A stretch of 64,000 bases of DNA from an uncultured Alphaproteobacteria bacterium. Its GTDB lineage: Bacteria; Pseudomonadota; Alphaproteobacteria; HIMB59; GCA-002718135. Both the position numbers and the translations under genes were made by a program. The DNA lies in assembly GCA_902570155.1 (NCBI GenBank), contig CACFXU010000007.1, positions 1 to 64,000 of the forward strand. Reading direction: 5' to 3'. Below, piece after piece: positions 33,380 through 42,287 of the stretch (positions are counted from its first letter, which is position 1; each line of letters opens with the position of its first letter). The notes beneath the pieces are model-generated. The model had not been told where the DNA came from. It saw only the letters and a list, made by a program, of their open reading frames with translations, and did not search any database.

Positions 33380-34204
33380 TTAAAGACTATAAAATTGAGT
33401 TGCATTTTGAGCAAATATTTTATTTTTTTCGTCTTCAGAAAAAGAATTGCAATAATTCATTGCTAAATCAAACCAATTTGAATAGTTATCTGCCATTGTT
33501 AAAACAGGCCAATCACTTCCCCACATTAATTTATCAGATCCAAAAGTATTAAGAATAAAATCAATATAAGGATCAAGCTGTTCTTTTGTATAATCTGGAC
33601 CAACTTCTGTAAGAATTCCAGAGAATTTACAATAAACATTACTTGCATTTGATAGTTCAGTCATATCTTTTTTCCATTGGTCAATTTCAGACTTAGTAAT
33701 CACGGGCTTAGCAATATGATCAATAACTATAGGAAGGAAATCATATTTTTTAACAAATTGTATAAGATGTTGAAGATGATTTGGTCGAACTAAAGCATCA
33801 AAAGTTAAATTTTTTGTATTTAAATAATTTATATTTTCTTTTAGGTGATCATTTAACATCCAAGCATCATCTTGAATATCATGTATCATAGGTCTAAAAC
33901 CTTTTAAAAATTTATTCTCACACAGTTTATCAATGTCATCTTTAGCATTGTTACTATCTAAATCAACCCAACCCACCACACCTGCAATAAATTCATATTT
34001 AGATGCTAAACTTAATGTAAATTCTGTTTCAGCAACAGTGTCAGCAGCTTGGACAATTACTGTTTTAGTAATATTTTTTTGTTTTATAAGTGGCTCAAGA
34101 TCTTCTGGAAAAAAATCTTTATATAAGACTTTCATATCTGGAGTCATCCATGAGTAATCTCCTCTTGAAAGTTTCCAAAAATGTTGATGACTATCTACGT
34201 ACAT
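33380..34204 (-). CDS. L-fuconolactonase-type amidohydrolase
   Basis: 274 residues. MYVDSHQHFWKLSRGDYSWM opens with the H-x-H of the amidohydrolase fold (COG3618). VIVQAADTVAETEFTLSLAS, GVVGWVDLDS, LPIVIDHIAKPVI and KLMWGSDWPVLTMADNY, with the final Asp in GSDWP, complete the active site. It opens L-fucono-1,5-lactone to L-fuconate. It lies one base after the fuconate dehydratase gene, whose substrate it makes. Confidence 0.92.
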   Translation of the reverse strand: MYVDSHQHFWKLSRGDYSWMTPDMKVLYKDFFPEDLEPLIKQKNITKTVIVQAADTVAETEFTLSLASKYEFIAGVVGWVDLDSNNAKDDIDKLCENKFLKGFRPMIHDIQDDAWMLNDHLKENINYLNTKNLTFDALVRPNHLQHLIQFVKKYDFLPIVIDHIAKPVITKSEIDQWKKDMTELSNASNVYCKFSGILTEVGPDYTKEQLDPYIDFILNTFGSDKLMWGSDWPVLTMADNYSNWFDLAMNYCNSFSEDEKNKIFAQNATQFYSL

Positions 34205-35491
34205 TTATTTCCAATAAGTACCATTATTATAATCAAATTCATTAAGAGAACTATCTTTAATTTTTACAGAATACCCTGGATTTGTAGGCGTTACATATCC
34301 ACCATCTTTAATCATTGCTGGATTTTCAAAATGTTCAGAACAGCTTTCTGCATATTCACTTAATAATAAATCATGATTTGAAATTATAAACTTGTTGATT
34401 AGATTTAAATGCTGAACATATTCACATAAACCAACACCACCTGCATGAGGAATAACGGGAGTATTAAACTTACTAGCTATTAAAAGAACTGGTAAAATTT
34501 CATTTATACTTGCTATTCTACAACTATCAATTTGGCAGTAATCTAAAGATTTGTGTTCTATAAATTGTTTAAACATAACTTTATTCTGTATCATTTCTCC
34601 AGTTGCAAGATTAACGTCGGGATGTGCATCTTTAATTTTTTTAAAACCTAATACATCATCAGGGTTGGTTGGTTCTTCATAGAATAAAATATCGAACTGT
34701 TTTAGTTTTCCAATATTTTCTATAGTCTCGTTTACGCTCCAGATTTGATTGGAATCTACCATTAATTTATTTTTATTACCTATTAATTCTCTAACAAGTT
34801 TACAGCGATGGATATCCCTTTCTATATCTTGACCAACTTTCATTTTAAAATGAGTCCAGCCCTTACTTAAATTTTCTTCAACTAGTCTTTTCATTTTTTC
34901 ATCTGAATATCCTAACCAACCAGCTGCTGTTGTATATGCTGGAAAAATAGTGGAATTTAAATCGTCTAAATTTGAAGGTAAATTTATTTTTTTCTGATCA
35001 ATTATTTTAGCTGCTTCATCTTTAGTAATTACATCGTCAATATAAGAAAAAGAGAGTTTATCTAACAAATCTCTTGTTTCTAATTCTATTATGTATCTCC
35101 AAAGAGGTTTTTTATGAAATTTAGAAATTAAATCCCATATTGCATTAAAAAAAGCTGCAGCTGCAAGATGTGTTACACCTTTTTGTGGTCCTACCCATCT
35201 TAATTGACTGTGGTTTGTAATTTTTTCCCATATGGATGCAATATCCTTTTCTATTTCTTCAACATTTTTTCCAATTATAAATTCTTTAAAATATTCTATG
35301 ACGGTACAACAAAGATCATTACCTTTTCCAATAGTAAAGGTTAATCCAATACCAGTTAAATCTTTTTGATCAGTAAATATTGTAACATAAGTTGCAGAGT
35401 AGTCACAATCAACATGAACAGCATCAGTTCCCAAATTATCTTTTGATGTTGGAAAACGAATATCCTGAGTTTTAATATCAATTATTTTCAT
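34205..35491 (-). CDS. L-fuconate dehydratase (enolase superfamily)
   Basis: 428 residues from the ATG at 35491, which forms an ATGA overlap with the AKR stop; an ATG three codons upstream is also possible. Mandelate-racemase-type barrel: KGWTHFKMKVGQDIERDIHR with the K-x-K base, LMVDSNQIWSV and YEEPTNPDDVLG for metal ligands, LATGEMIQNKVMF, and TPVIPHAGGVGLCEYVQHLN with the His base. The N-terminal IDIKTQDIRFPTS is typical of fuconate dehydratases. It converts L-fuconate to 2-keto-3-deoxy-L-fuconate. Confidence 0.95.
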   Translation of the reverse strand: MKIIDIKTQDIRFPTSKDNLGTDAVHVDCDYSATYVTIFTDQKDLTGIGLTFTIGKGNDLCCTVIEYFKEFIIGKNVEEIEKDIASIWEKITNHSQLRWVGPQKGVTHLAAAAFFNAIWDLISKFHKKPLWRYIIELETRDLLDKLSFSYIDDVITKDEAAKIIDQKKINLPSNLDDLNSTIFPAYTTAAGWLGYSDEKMKRLVEENLSKGWTHFKMKVGQDIERDIHRCKLVRELIGNKNKLMVDSNQIWSVNETIENIGKLKQFDILFYEEPTNPDDVLGFKKIKDAHPDVNLATGEMIQNKVMFKQFIEHKSLDYCQIDSCRIASINEILPVLLIASKFNTPVIPHAGGVGLCEYVQHLNLINKFIISNHDLLLSEYAESCSEHFENPAMIKDGGYVTPTNPGYSVKIKDSSLNEFDYNNGTYWK

Positions 35492-36489
35492 ATTGGACAT
35501 CTTTCATCAATTAGTTTTTCATTAAGTAAATCTTTCCACAAATCTTCAGGGATAGGAAAATTTAAAAATTCTAAGTTTTGCTCCACTTGATCAAGCCTAT
35601 CCATGCCTAAAATCATGGAGGTGACAAGTTTATTAGTATAGCAAAATTGTATTGCTGCTGCCGGAACAGGTACATCATATTTTTTACAAATATTTGCAAT
35701 TTTTAAGTATCGTTGCTTAACTTCTTCTGGAATTTTATCATAAAAATAAGTAATATTTTCACCTACACCTTTAGCTAAAATTCCTGAATTAAAAATTCCT
35801 GCAAGAATAATTCCTATATTATTTTTTTCAGCAATAGGGAAAAAATCATTAAGAGCGTTTTGATCCAATAATGAATATCTGCCTGCAAGAACCATACAAT
35901 CAAAATCGCCTGTATTTGCAAATCTTGCACATATATCAGAGTCATTTACTCCTACTCCAATAGCTTTAATTACTTTTTCTTCTTTTAGTTTTTGAACGGC
36001 TTTATAGGCGCCGTCCATTGCTAATTTAAAATAATGATCAACCTCGTCACCAAAATTAAATCGATCTACATCATGAATTAAACAAATATCTACTTTTGAA
36101 ACAGCTAATCTTAGTAATGATTGCTCAAATGCTCTCATCACACCGTCATAAGAGTAATCGAGATTAGGAGAAAAATTTAAACTTCCTGCAAATCTCCCTC
36201 TATCTATATTATCTTTTTTTGCAGGTGTAAGATATCTTCCAACTTTGGTTGATAAAAAATAACTATCCTCATCTACAGTTTTTAAAAAATTTCCTAATCT
36301 ATGTTCACTTAATCCATAACCATATAAAGGTGATGTATCATAAATATTGATTCCTTTTTCATAGCTTTTTTCAAGTATGTCATAGCAATTTCGTTCATCA
36401 AGATTTTCAAATAAATTGCCTAAGGGTGCTCCACCAAAACCAATAGCTGTTAAGTTTATATCAGTTTTTCCAAGCTGTCTTTTATTCAT
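35488..36489 (-). CDS. Aldo/keto reductase, L-fucose (D-threo-aldose) 1-dehydrogenase type
   Basis: 333 residues. MNKRQLGKTDINLTAIGFGG, NIYDTSPLYGYGLSEHRLG with the catalytic Tyr, FLSTKVGRYLTP with the Lys and CLIHDVDRFNF with the His are as expected for AKRs. LAGRYSLLDQNALNDFFP, GIILAGIFNSGILAKG and TSMILGMDRLDQVEQNL agree with the L-fucose/D-threo-aldose dehydrogenase group. It oxidises L-fucose (also D-arabinose or L-galactose in relatives) to the lactone. It overlaps the ABC ATPase gene by eight bases. Confidence 0.92.
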   Translation of the reverse strand: MNKRQLGKTDINLTAIGFGGAPLGNLFENLDERNCYDILEKSYEKGINIYDTSPLYGYGLSEHRLGNFLKTVDEDSYFLSTKVGRYLTPAKKDNIDRGRFAGSLNFSPNLDYSYDGVMRAFEQSLLRLAVSKVDICLIHDVDRFNFGDEVDHYFKLAMDGAYKAVQKLKEEKVIKAIGVGVNDSDICARFANTGDFDCMVLAGRYSLLDQNALNDFFPIAEKNNIGIILAGIFNSGILAKGVGENITYFYDKIPEEVKQRYLKIANICKKYDVPVPAAAIQFCYTNKLVTSMILGMDRLDQVEQNLEFLNFPIPEDLWKDLLNEKLIDERCPI

Positions 36490-37990
36490 GAATATTGCCC
36501 ATAATTGATGAACTCATTTCTTCATAGTTATGATTATTGATAGTTTCACCAACTACCTTAAAATCTTTCATTGTAATAATTCTATCTGCTAAGCTAATCA
36601 TTTCAGGCATATCACTGGTAATTAAAATTATTGATGTGCCTTTTAAAGATAGTTCAATAATTAATTCATGAAGGTAAGATTTTGTTTTTATATCTATACC
36701 AACTGTAGGTTCATCAATAAATAATATATCAGTTCCAGAAGCTAGCCATTTAGCTACACTAATTTTTTGCTGATTACCTCCAGATAAATTAGAAACAATT
36801 TGTTGGTAGGAAGGTGTTTTTACTTCAAGTTGTTTCACATAAGGATCTACTTTATTGTAAACAATACTGTCATTTAAAAAAGATAATATTTTTTTCAAAT
36901 TTGACCAGACTGTTATTCCAGCATTGGATAAAACATCATGCATTAAAATTAATCCCTCTTTTTTTCTGTCTTCACTTATGTATCCAATTTTATATTTTTC
37001 TAGTGCATCTTTTGGAGACTTAATTTTAATTTCTTTATTGTTGAGTAAAATCTGTCCAGAATTAATTTTATCTAACCCAAGTACACATTTTATTAATTCT
37101 GTTCTTCCTGCACCAACTAAACCGTATAATCCAAGTATTTCACCTTTTTTTAAATTTAAATTAATATTTTTATGACCAAGGTCAGTATTTATTGATTGTA
37201 AATCTAGTAAACTTTCATCTGTAAAATCAATATTTTTCTTAGATTTAATTATTTGTTCATCTCTACCAATCATTAATTTAACAAGTTTCTGTCTATTAAG
37301 ATTAGTAATTTGTTCAGACTCACAAGCATTTTTACCATCTCTCAAAACAGTAACTTCATCACAAATTTCAAATACTTCCTCTAATTTGTGACTAACAAAA
37401 ACTATACTGACATCTTGTTCAGCAACTAATCGTTTAAGTAATGCAAATAAATTTTTTGTATCTTGTGGGGATAATGATGAAGTTGGCTCATCTAATAATA
37501 GTATTTTTGATTCTAAGGATAAGGCTTTAGCTATTTCACATAGTTGCATTTTTGCAACTGTTAAATCTGATACTATTGTATTTGGATCTATATCCAACTC
37601 CATAATATCGAGCCATTTTTTTGATTCTTTGGCAACAGTATTATAATCAATTAGTCCTAAATTATTTTTAGGCAGGTTGGTTAACATTAAATTTTCACCA
37701 ACTGAAAACCTCCTAATTAAATTTCTTTCTTGGTGCACAACTGAAATTCCAGCATTCATTGCTTCATTAGGTGAAGAAAAAGACTTCTCTTGATTATTTA
37801 AAAATAGCTTTCCTTCATTTTGATTATATACTCCTGTAATAATTTTAATTAATGTAGATTTTCCTGCTCCATTTTCACCAAGAAGTGCATGGATTGATTT
37901 TTTTTTGAGTTTAAAGTTTGCATTATCAAGAGCTTTAACACCAGGAAAATTTTTTGTAATGTTACTGAGTTCTAAAATATAATCACTCAT
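36482..37990 (-). CDS. Ribose-type sugar ABC importer, double ATPase
   Basis: 502 residues with two ATPase domains in the RbsA/MglA manner. The first has GENGAGKSTLIKIITG and the altered signature LTVAKMQLCEIAKAL; the second has the degenerate Walker A LVGAGRTELIKCVLG and the standard LSGGNQQKISVAKWL. Walker B sites are LLLDEPTSSLSP and LFIDEPTVGID. It energises uptake of a monosaccharide, probably L-fucose given its neighbours. It overlaps the permease gene by eight bases. Confidence 0.95.
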   Translation of the reverse strand: MSDYILELSNITKNFPGVKALDNANFKLKKKSIHALLGENGAGKSTLIKIITGVYNQNEGKLFLNNQEKSFSSPNEAMNAGISVVHQERNLIRRFSVGENLMLTNLPKNNLGLIDYNTVAKESKKWLDIMELDIDPNTIVSDLTVAKMQLCEIAKALSLESKILLLDEPTSSLSPQDTKNLFALLKRLVAEQDVSIVFVSHKLEEVFEICDEVTVLRDGKNACESEQITNLNRQKLVKLMIGRDEQIIKSKKNIDFTDESLLDLQSINTDLGHKNINLNLKKGEILGLYGLVGAGRTELIKCVLGLDKINSGQILLNNKEIKIKSPKDALEKYKIGYISEDRKKEGLILMHDVLSNAGITVWSNLKKILSFLNDSIVYNKVDPYVKQLEVKTPSYQQIVSNLSGGNQQKISVAKWLASGTDILFIDEPTVGIDIKTKSYLHELIIELSLKGTSIILITSDMPEMISLADRIITMKDFKVVGETINNHNYEEMSSSIMGNIHE

Positions 37991-38951
37991 CTGAAAAAAC
38001 CTTTGTTCTTCTCTCTTCTCTATATTCTCTGTATCTATTTATAAATACCGCTAATAAAATCATAAATCCTAAAAATATTTGAACAAAAAAAGGATCAATT
38101 TTAAAAATTACTAAAGCTTGAGAAATTATAGAAACTAATATCACACCAAATGCAGTAGCAATAACATCTACTTTTCCACCAGCAAGTATAGCGCCTCCAA
38201 TTACCGGAGCAGCAAATGAAGGTAATAGCCAAGAATCACCTATATTGGGTGTCCCAAGTTGTAATCTACAAACCACTAACATTCCACCGATAGCAGCTAA
38301 AAGGCCTGATATAACATGAGCATAAATAACTATTTTTGTTGAAGATATTCCTATTAGTTCTGATGATTGTACATTATTCCCGTATGCCAGCATATACCTT
38401 CCAAGTGATGTTCTATTCATTAAAATCCACATCAGCACAGTTATAATAATTGGTATAATAACTAAGTAAGGTATAGGGCCAAAGATTTTTGCATTTCCAA
38501 AAAATTTAACAGCCTCAGGAATTTCATAAAAAGGTTGAGCCTCTGTTATTCCTAAATTCATTCCCTTAAAAATGTAAAGTGTAGCAAGGGTAATAATAAA
38601 AGCTGATATGCCAGTTTTAACAGTGATGTATCCATTTATAAAACCACAAGCAAGACCAATTAATAATCCAATGAGAACAGCAGGTAAAATAGACATGCTA
38701 TAAACTTCCATTAAGCCAGTAAATGAAATCGCAACTAAGCCACCAATTGCTCCAACAGATAAGTTCATTTGACCAATTGCAATGATAATCATTTGTGACA
38801 TTGCCACAACGAGCATCAAACTAACACTCAGCATTAAAACATATAAATTAAATGGAGAAATAAATGCAGGCTTAAACAATGAAATTAATATTGAACCAAA
38901 AATTAAAACTAAACCAAGTCCAAACCAATCTTTTTTTAAAAGCGCGCTCAT
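37983..38951 (-). CDS. Ribose-type sugar ABC importer permease (second)
   Basis: 322 residues with eight to ten hydrophobic helices of the RbsC/BPD_transp_2 family. MIIIAIGQMNLSVGAIGGLV is the sign of the family, and GISAFIITLATLYIFKGMNL and SSKIVIYAHVISG-like motifs (here SSTKIVIYAHVISGLLAAIG) follow. The cytosolic loop near LPSFAAPVIGGAILAGGKVD is also conserved. Two different permeases (this and the next) would form a heterodimer, unlike the RbsC homodimer. Confidence 0.93.
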   Translation of the reverse strand: MSALLKKDWFGLGLVLIFGSILISLFKPAFISPFNLYVLMLSVSLMLVVAMSQMIIIAIGQMNLSVGAIGGLVAISFTGLMEVYSMSILPAVLIGLLIGLACGFINGYITVKTGISAFIITLATLYIFKGMNLGITEAQPFYEIPEAVKFFGNAKIFGPIPYLVIIPIIITVLMWILMNRTSLGRYMLAYGNNVQSSELIGISSTKIVIYAHVISGLLAAIGGMLVVCRLQLGTPNIGDSWLLPSFAAPVIGGAILAGGKVDVIATAFGVILVSIISQALVIFKIDPFFVQIFLGFMILLAVFINRYREYREERRTKVFSDE

Positions 38952-39934
38952 GAAACAATTGAATTTTTAACAGTAAAATATTCCCTGGCTCTATCTAGCA
39001 GAACAGCTCCTAATAATATGATCCCAAGAAAAAATCTTACCCAAAATTCACCAACGTCAATTAAGTATAATCCATTATTTATTAATGTGACAAGAATTGC
39101 TCCTAGCATTGTTCCAAAAACTGTAACCTTACCTCCAGAAAGAAGTGTTCCACCCAATACTGGAGCTAAAAAAGCAGGTAATAACCAGTCAAATCCAAGA
39201 TGACCAGCCATAGACGGAATTGCAGCACCAATTCTTGCTGTTAACATTATACCAGCTAGTGCTGCCAAGAATCCTGACAGCATATGACAATAAATAAACA
39301 TTCTATCTACAGAAATACCTGATAATTCAGCAGCATCAGGATTAGCTCCAGCTGCGATAAGCTTTCGGCCAATATCAGTGTATTTAAAAATATAATAAAG
39401 TACAAAACAAGTCAGCACACTGATAATTAGTAATGGTGAAATATATTTATTGAAAAGTTTTAAACTTCCAAAATCAGTAAAAGCCTCTGGTAGTTTTCTA
39501 AAAGCTTCTGCTTCAGTTAGCAAGGTCATGAAACCAAAATAAATACTCATCGTTGCCAGTGTAACAATGAAACTATGAACACCTGTTCTAACAGTTACAA
39601 ATCCATTAATCCAACCTAGAAATGAACCAAAAGCTAAAACTAAAATGATTGTAATAGAAATAGGAATTCCCATACTTTCCATACACCAACCACCAAACAT
39701 TGCTGCAGAAACACCTAAAGCACCTAGAGATAGATTTAAACCTCCAGTAAGTATAACTACCATCATTGCTAAACCAATCATTATATCTAGAGCAACTACT
39801 CTTGAGAGAGCATAAATATTGAATCTTGAAGTAAATCCATCAGTTGAAAAGGAAAAAATACAAATAAATACAATTACCAAAATAAGTAAACCAAACTGAT
39901 TAGTTTTTACAAAATTAGGAATTTTATTATTCAT
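38948..39934 (-). CDS. Ribose-type sugar ABC importer permease (first)
   Basis: 328 residues of the RbsC family. MVVILTGGLNLSLGALGVSA, VRTGVHSFIVTLATMSIYFG and LPAFLAPVLGGTLLSGGKVT are diagnostic. Its ATG directly follows seven U residues of a terminator-like hairpin, and no Shine-Dalgarno is present, so the region needed for ribosome loading is the hairpin itself. It overlaps the second permease gene by four bases. Expression must therefore depend on read-through of the hairpin. Confidence 0.93.
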   Translation of the reverse strand: MNNKIPNFVKTNQFGLLILVIVFICIFSFSTDGFTSRFNIYALSRVVALDIMIGLAMMVVILTGGLNLSLGALGVSAAMFGGWCMESMGIPISITIILVLAFGSFLGWINGFVTVRTGVHSFIVTLATMSIYFGFMTLLTEAEAFRKLPEAFTDFGSLKLFNKYISPLLIISVLTCFVLYYIFKYTDIGRKLIAAGANPDAAELSGISVDRMFIYCHMLSGFLAALAGIMLTARIGAAIPSMAGHLGFDWLLPAFLAPVLGGTLLSGGKVTVFGTMLGAILVTLINNGLYLIDVGEFWVRFFLGIILLGAVLLDRAREYFTVKNSIVS

Positions 39935-39958
39935 AAAAAAAGGGGGCTTAATGCCCCC
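39935..39958 (-). terminator. Intrinsic terminator/attenuator between binding-protein and permease genes
   Basis: On the minus strand GGGGGC, a five-base loop (ATTAA) and GCCCCC are followed by exactly seven T. This is a textbook intrinsic terminator. It begins nine bases after the binding-protein stop, and its U run touches the start codon of the next gene. Part of the transcripts would stop here, giving more binding protein than permease. Confidence 0.9.
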
Positions 39959-39966
39959 ATATTATT

Positions 39967-40995
39967 TTAACTTGGACAGTTTAGATATGTGCTATCAAAA
40001 GTTTCTAAAATTTCTAGAGAAATTCCTCTCATAGCCATAACGTATGTATCAACATCGCTAATATCAACAAATACAGTACCTGAATCAATAAATTGATCAG
40101 TTTGTGCAGTTGATTTCCAAGGTGCATCAGCTTTGAACTCACAACCTTGTCTAACTTTGTCCATTACATATGAACCAATGTAACCTTGTCCATATGGGTT
40201 TTGAAGCATAGTTCCATGAACATAACCATCTTTAATAGCTTTTAAAACTACTTCGTCATGATCAATACCAACCATTTTAATTCTTTTATCACCCATATTA
40301 GTTAAAGCTTGTGCTGCTACAACAGCAGGAACCCAAGCAGTAGTAACAATACCATCTACTTCACTTCCTTGAGCCGCCATGAAAGCATTAATTTTTTCAT
40401 CAGCTGGTTCATAAGCATCAATATCAGCAATAACTTGAATAATTTCTACTCCACCACCTGCTTCTGAAACAGCTTGTTCAACAGCATTGATTCTTAGAGT
40501 TGTATTTGGATCAACTAAGAAACCAGTAAAGTGAGCAATTTTTCCTTTACCACCTAAAGCTTTAATTAATTCTTTTGTACCAAGATAAGCTGAGTGACCA
40601 GTGTCAGTTCCAAAACAAAATTTTGCTTGAGTTGGTTGTTCAACACATCCTGCTAAAGCAGCTGTTGGTATACCAGCATCATCTAGTTCACCTAAAATTT
40701 TATTTGTACCAACTGCATCACCAGGAAATACAAGTACTGCATTGTAACCTTGACCAACTAAACTTTCAATTAACTCGTTTTGTTGACTTAGATCCCACTC
40801 TGCAGGGACTCTGTAATCTGCTTTTCCTAAACCAAAGTCTTCTACAGCATCTAAACCTGCTTGTTCCCACGCAGCAAAATAAGGGTGCGGGCCACCAGGG
40901 ACTAGAGCTACTTTAGTAACACCATGACCACCGGCAAAAACAGGTGATACTAGTAAAGCAAAAAAAGAAGTTAAAAATATTATAAATTTTTTCAT
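39967..40995 (-). CDS. Periplasmic monosaccharide-binding protein of ribose-type ABC importer
   Basis: 342 residues. The signal peptide MKKFIIFLTSFFALLVSPVF ends at AGG. The mature part is a Peripla_BP_4-type two-lobed protein: TKVALVPGGPHPYFAAWEQA, NELIESLVGQGYNAVLVFPG, IPTAALAGCVEQPT, FGTDTGHSAYLG, GKIAHFTGFLVDPNTTLRIN and MVGIDHDEVVLKAIKDGYVH. Four cysteines occur, of which C in AGCVEQ and AKFCFG lie close and may pair. AAGGAGG stands four bases before the ATG. First gene of the eleven-gene fucose operon. The ligand is probably L-fucose. Confidence 0.94.
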   Translation of the reverse strand: MKKFIIFLTSFFALLVSPVFAGGHGVTKVALVPGGPHPYFAAWEQAGLDAVEDFGLGKADYRVPAEWDLSQQNELIESLVGQGYNAVLVFPGDAVGTNKILGELDDAGIPTAALAGCVEQPTQAKFCFGTDTGHSAYLGTKELIKALGGKGKIAHFTGFLVDPNTTLRINAVEQAVSEAGGGVEIIQVIADIDAYEPADEKINAFMAAQGSEVDGIVTTAWVPAVVAAQALTNMGDKRIKMVGIDHDEVVLKAIKDGYVHGTMLQNPYGQGYIGSYVMDKVRQGCEFKADAPWKSTAQTDQFIDSGTVFVDISDVDTYVMAMRGISLEILETFDSTYLNCPS

Positions 40996-40999
40996 TATT

Positions 41000-41006
41000 C
41001 CTCCTT
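41000..41006 (-). promoter_or_regulatory. Strong ribosome-binding site of the fucose-operon binding protein
   Basis: AAGGAGG on the minus strand, four bases before the ATG at 40995. The rest of the 104-base space to uxuA is AT-rich; a possible TATACT lies about ten bases before the uxuA start, but no clear -35 element or operator is seen. Confidence 0.85.
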
Positions 41007-41099
41007 AAATTTTTTTTAATGTATTCAGATTTAGAACTTAAATCAACAAAAATAAAATAAAGTATTTATTTATAATTATATTGATTATACTATTGTCGC

Positions 41100-42287
41100 A
41101 TGCTGTATTCATTTAGATGGTTTGGTCATAATGATCCTTCAAAATTAGATCAAATTCGACAGATAGGTGTTGAAGGAATCGTATCATCACTAGCACAAAT
41201 AAAATATGGTGAAAAATGGTCTGCATTCGAAATCAAGAAAAGGAAGAAATTTATTGAAAGTTTCAAAATTAATAACAATAAAAATTTAATTTGGAGTGTT
41301 GTTGAAAGTCTTCCTGTCCACAATGACATAAAAAAAAGGTCAGGGAGATATAAATATTACATAGATCAATACAAAGAGTCATTGATAAATTTAGGAAAGA
41401 ATAAGATTAAAAATATTTGTTACAATTTTATGCCATTGATTGATTGGGTGAGAACAGATTTAAATCATCAACTACCAAATGGAGCATTTGCTCTAAAATA
41501 TAATCATCTTCATGTCTGTGCATTTGAAAATTTTATTTTGAAATCTAAAACAGCAAAAAAAAGGTATTCACCCAAAGAAATCCATACTTCAAAAAAAATA
41601 TTAAAAAAAATGAATTCTAGTGATTTAAAAAAACTTAAAATGTCTTTACTTGGAGGGTTAGCTGCAAACGATAGAAAGTATACAATTAAAGATTTAAATT
41701 ATGAGATTGATCAATTTGCAGAATTAAATCATAGTGATTTACAAAATAATTTAAAAGATTTTATAGAAGAAATTTATCCAATCATAAAAAAATATAATAT
41801 TCATTACAATATTCATCCAGATGATCCTCCATATAATGTTTATGGATTACCAAGAATTGTTTCTAATGAGAAAGATATTAATTTTATTGTGAATATAAAA
41901 AAAGATACAAATGTAGGTTTAACTTTTTGTACAGGATCCCTTGGTGTTAATAAAAAAAATAACTTAGTCAATATAATTAAAAAATATGGTTCTTATATAA
42001 ATTTTATTCATTTAAGAAATATAAGACACATTCCAAAATCTCTCGATTTTTATGAAGATGACCACCTTAATGGAAGCCTGGACATGGTGTCTATTGTCAA
42101 AGCAATATTAAAAGAAGAAAATAAAAGGAAAAAAAGTAATCATCCTATTAAACAAATTCCTATGAGGCCTGATCATGGGCATACAATACTTCATGACCAA
42201 TTTAATTCAGTAATACCTGGATATTCATTATTAGGCAGAATGAAAGGGCTAGATCAGCTTAAAGGTGTAATAAAAGCTATAAATTAA
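41100..42287 (+). CDS. uxuA: D-mannonate dehydratase
   Basis: 395 residues, the usual length. LYSFRWFGHNDPSKLDQIRQ at the start, IWSVVESLPVHNDIKK, CYNFMPLIDWVRTDL, the metal-binding IHPDDPP, GLTFCTGSLGVN, FIHLRNIRH and PMRPDHGHTILHDQF are all UxuA landmarks. It dehydrates D-mannonate to 2-keto-3-deoxygluconate, the substrate of KdgK encoded at 31 kb. It diverges from the fucose operon, so the two may share a control region. It converges on the LDH2-family gene with an 11-base overlap. The middle (about 150-210) is unusually rich in Lys. Confidence 0.95.
   Translation: MLYSFRWFGHNDPSKLDQIRQIGVEGIVSSLAQIKYGEKWSAFEIKKRKKFIESFKINNNKNLIWSVVESLPVHNDIKKRSGRYKYYIDQYKESLINLGKNKIKNICYNFMPLIDWVRTDLNHQLPNGAFALKYNHLHVCAFENFILKSKTAKKRYSPKEIHTSKKILKKMNSSDLKKLKMSLLGGLAANDRKYTIKDLNYEIDQFAELNHSDLQNNLKDFIEEIYPIIKKYNIHYNIHPDDPPYNVYGLPRIVSNEKDINFIVNIKKDTNVGLTFCTGSLGVNKKNNLVNIIKKYGSYINFIHLRNIRHIPKSLDFYEDDHLNGSLDMVSIVKAILKEENKRKKSNHPIKQIPMRPDHGHTILHDQFNSVIPGYSLLGRMKGLDQLKGVIKAIN

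Noticed and set aside
40575-40916. Long antisense frames inside real genes, such as those opposite the binding-protein gene or hemC
   Set aside because: They lack ribosome-binding sites, have odd composition (runs of Leu, Gln or Lys) and are shadows of conserved genes on the other strand.
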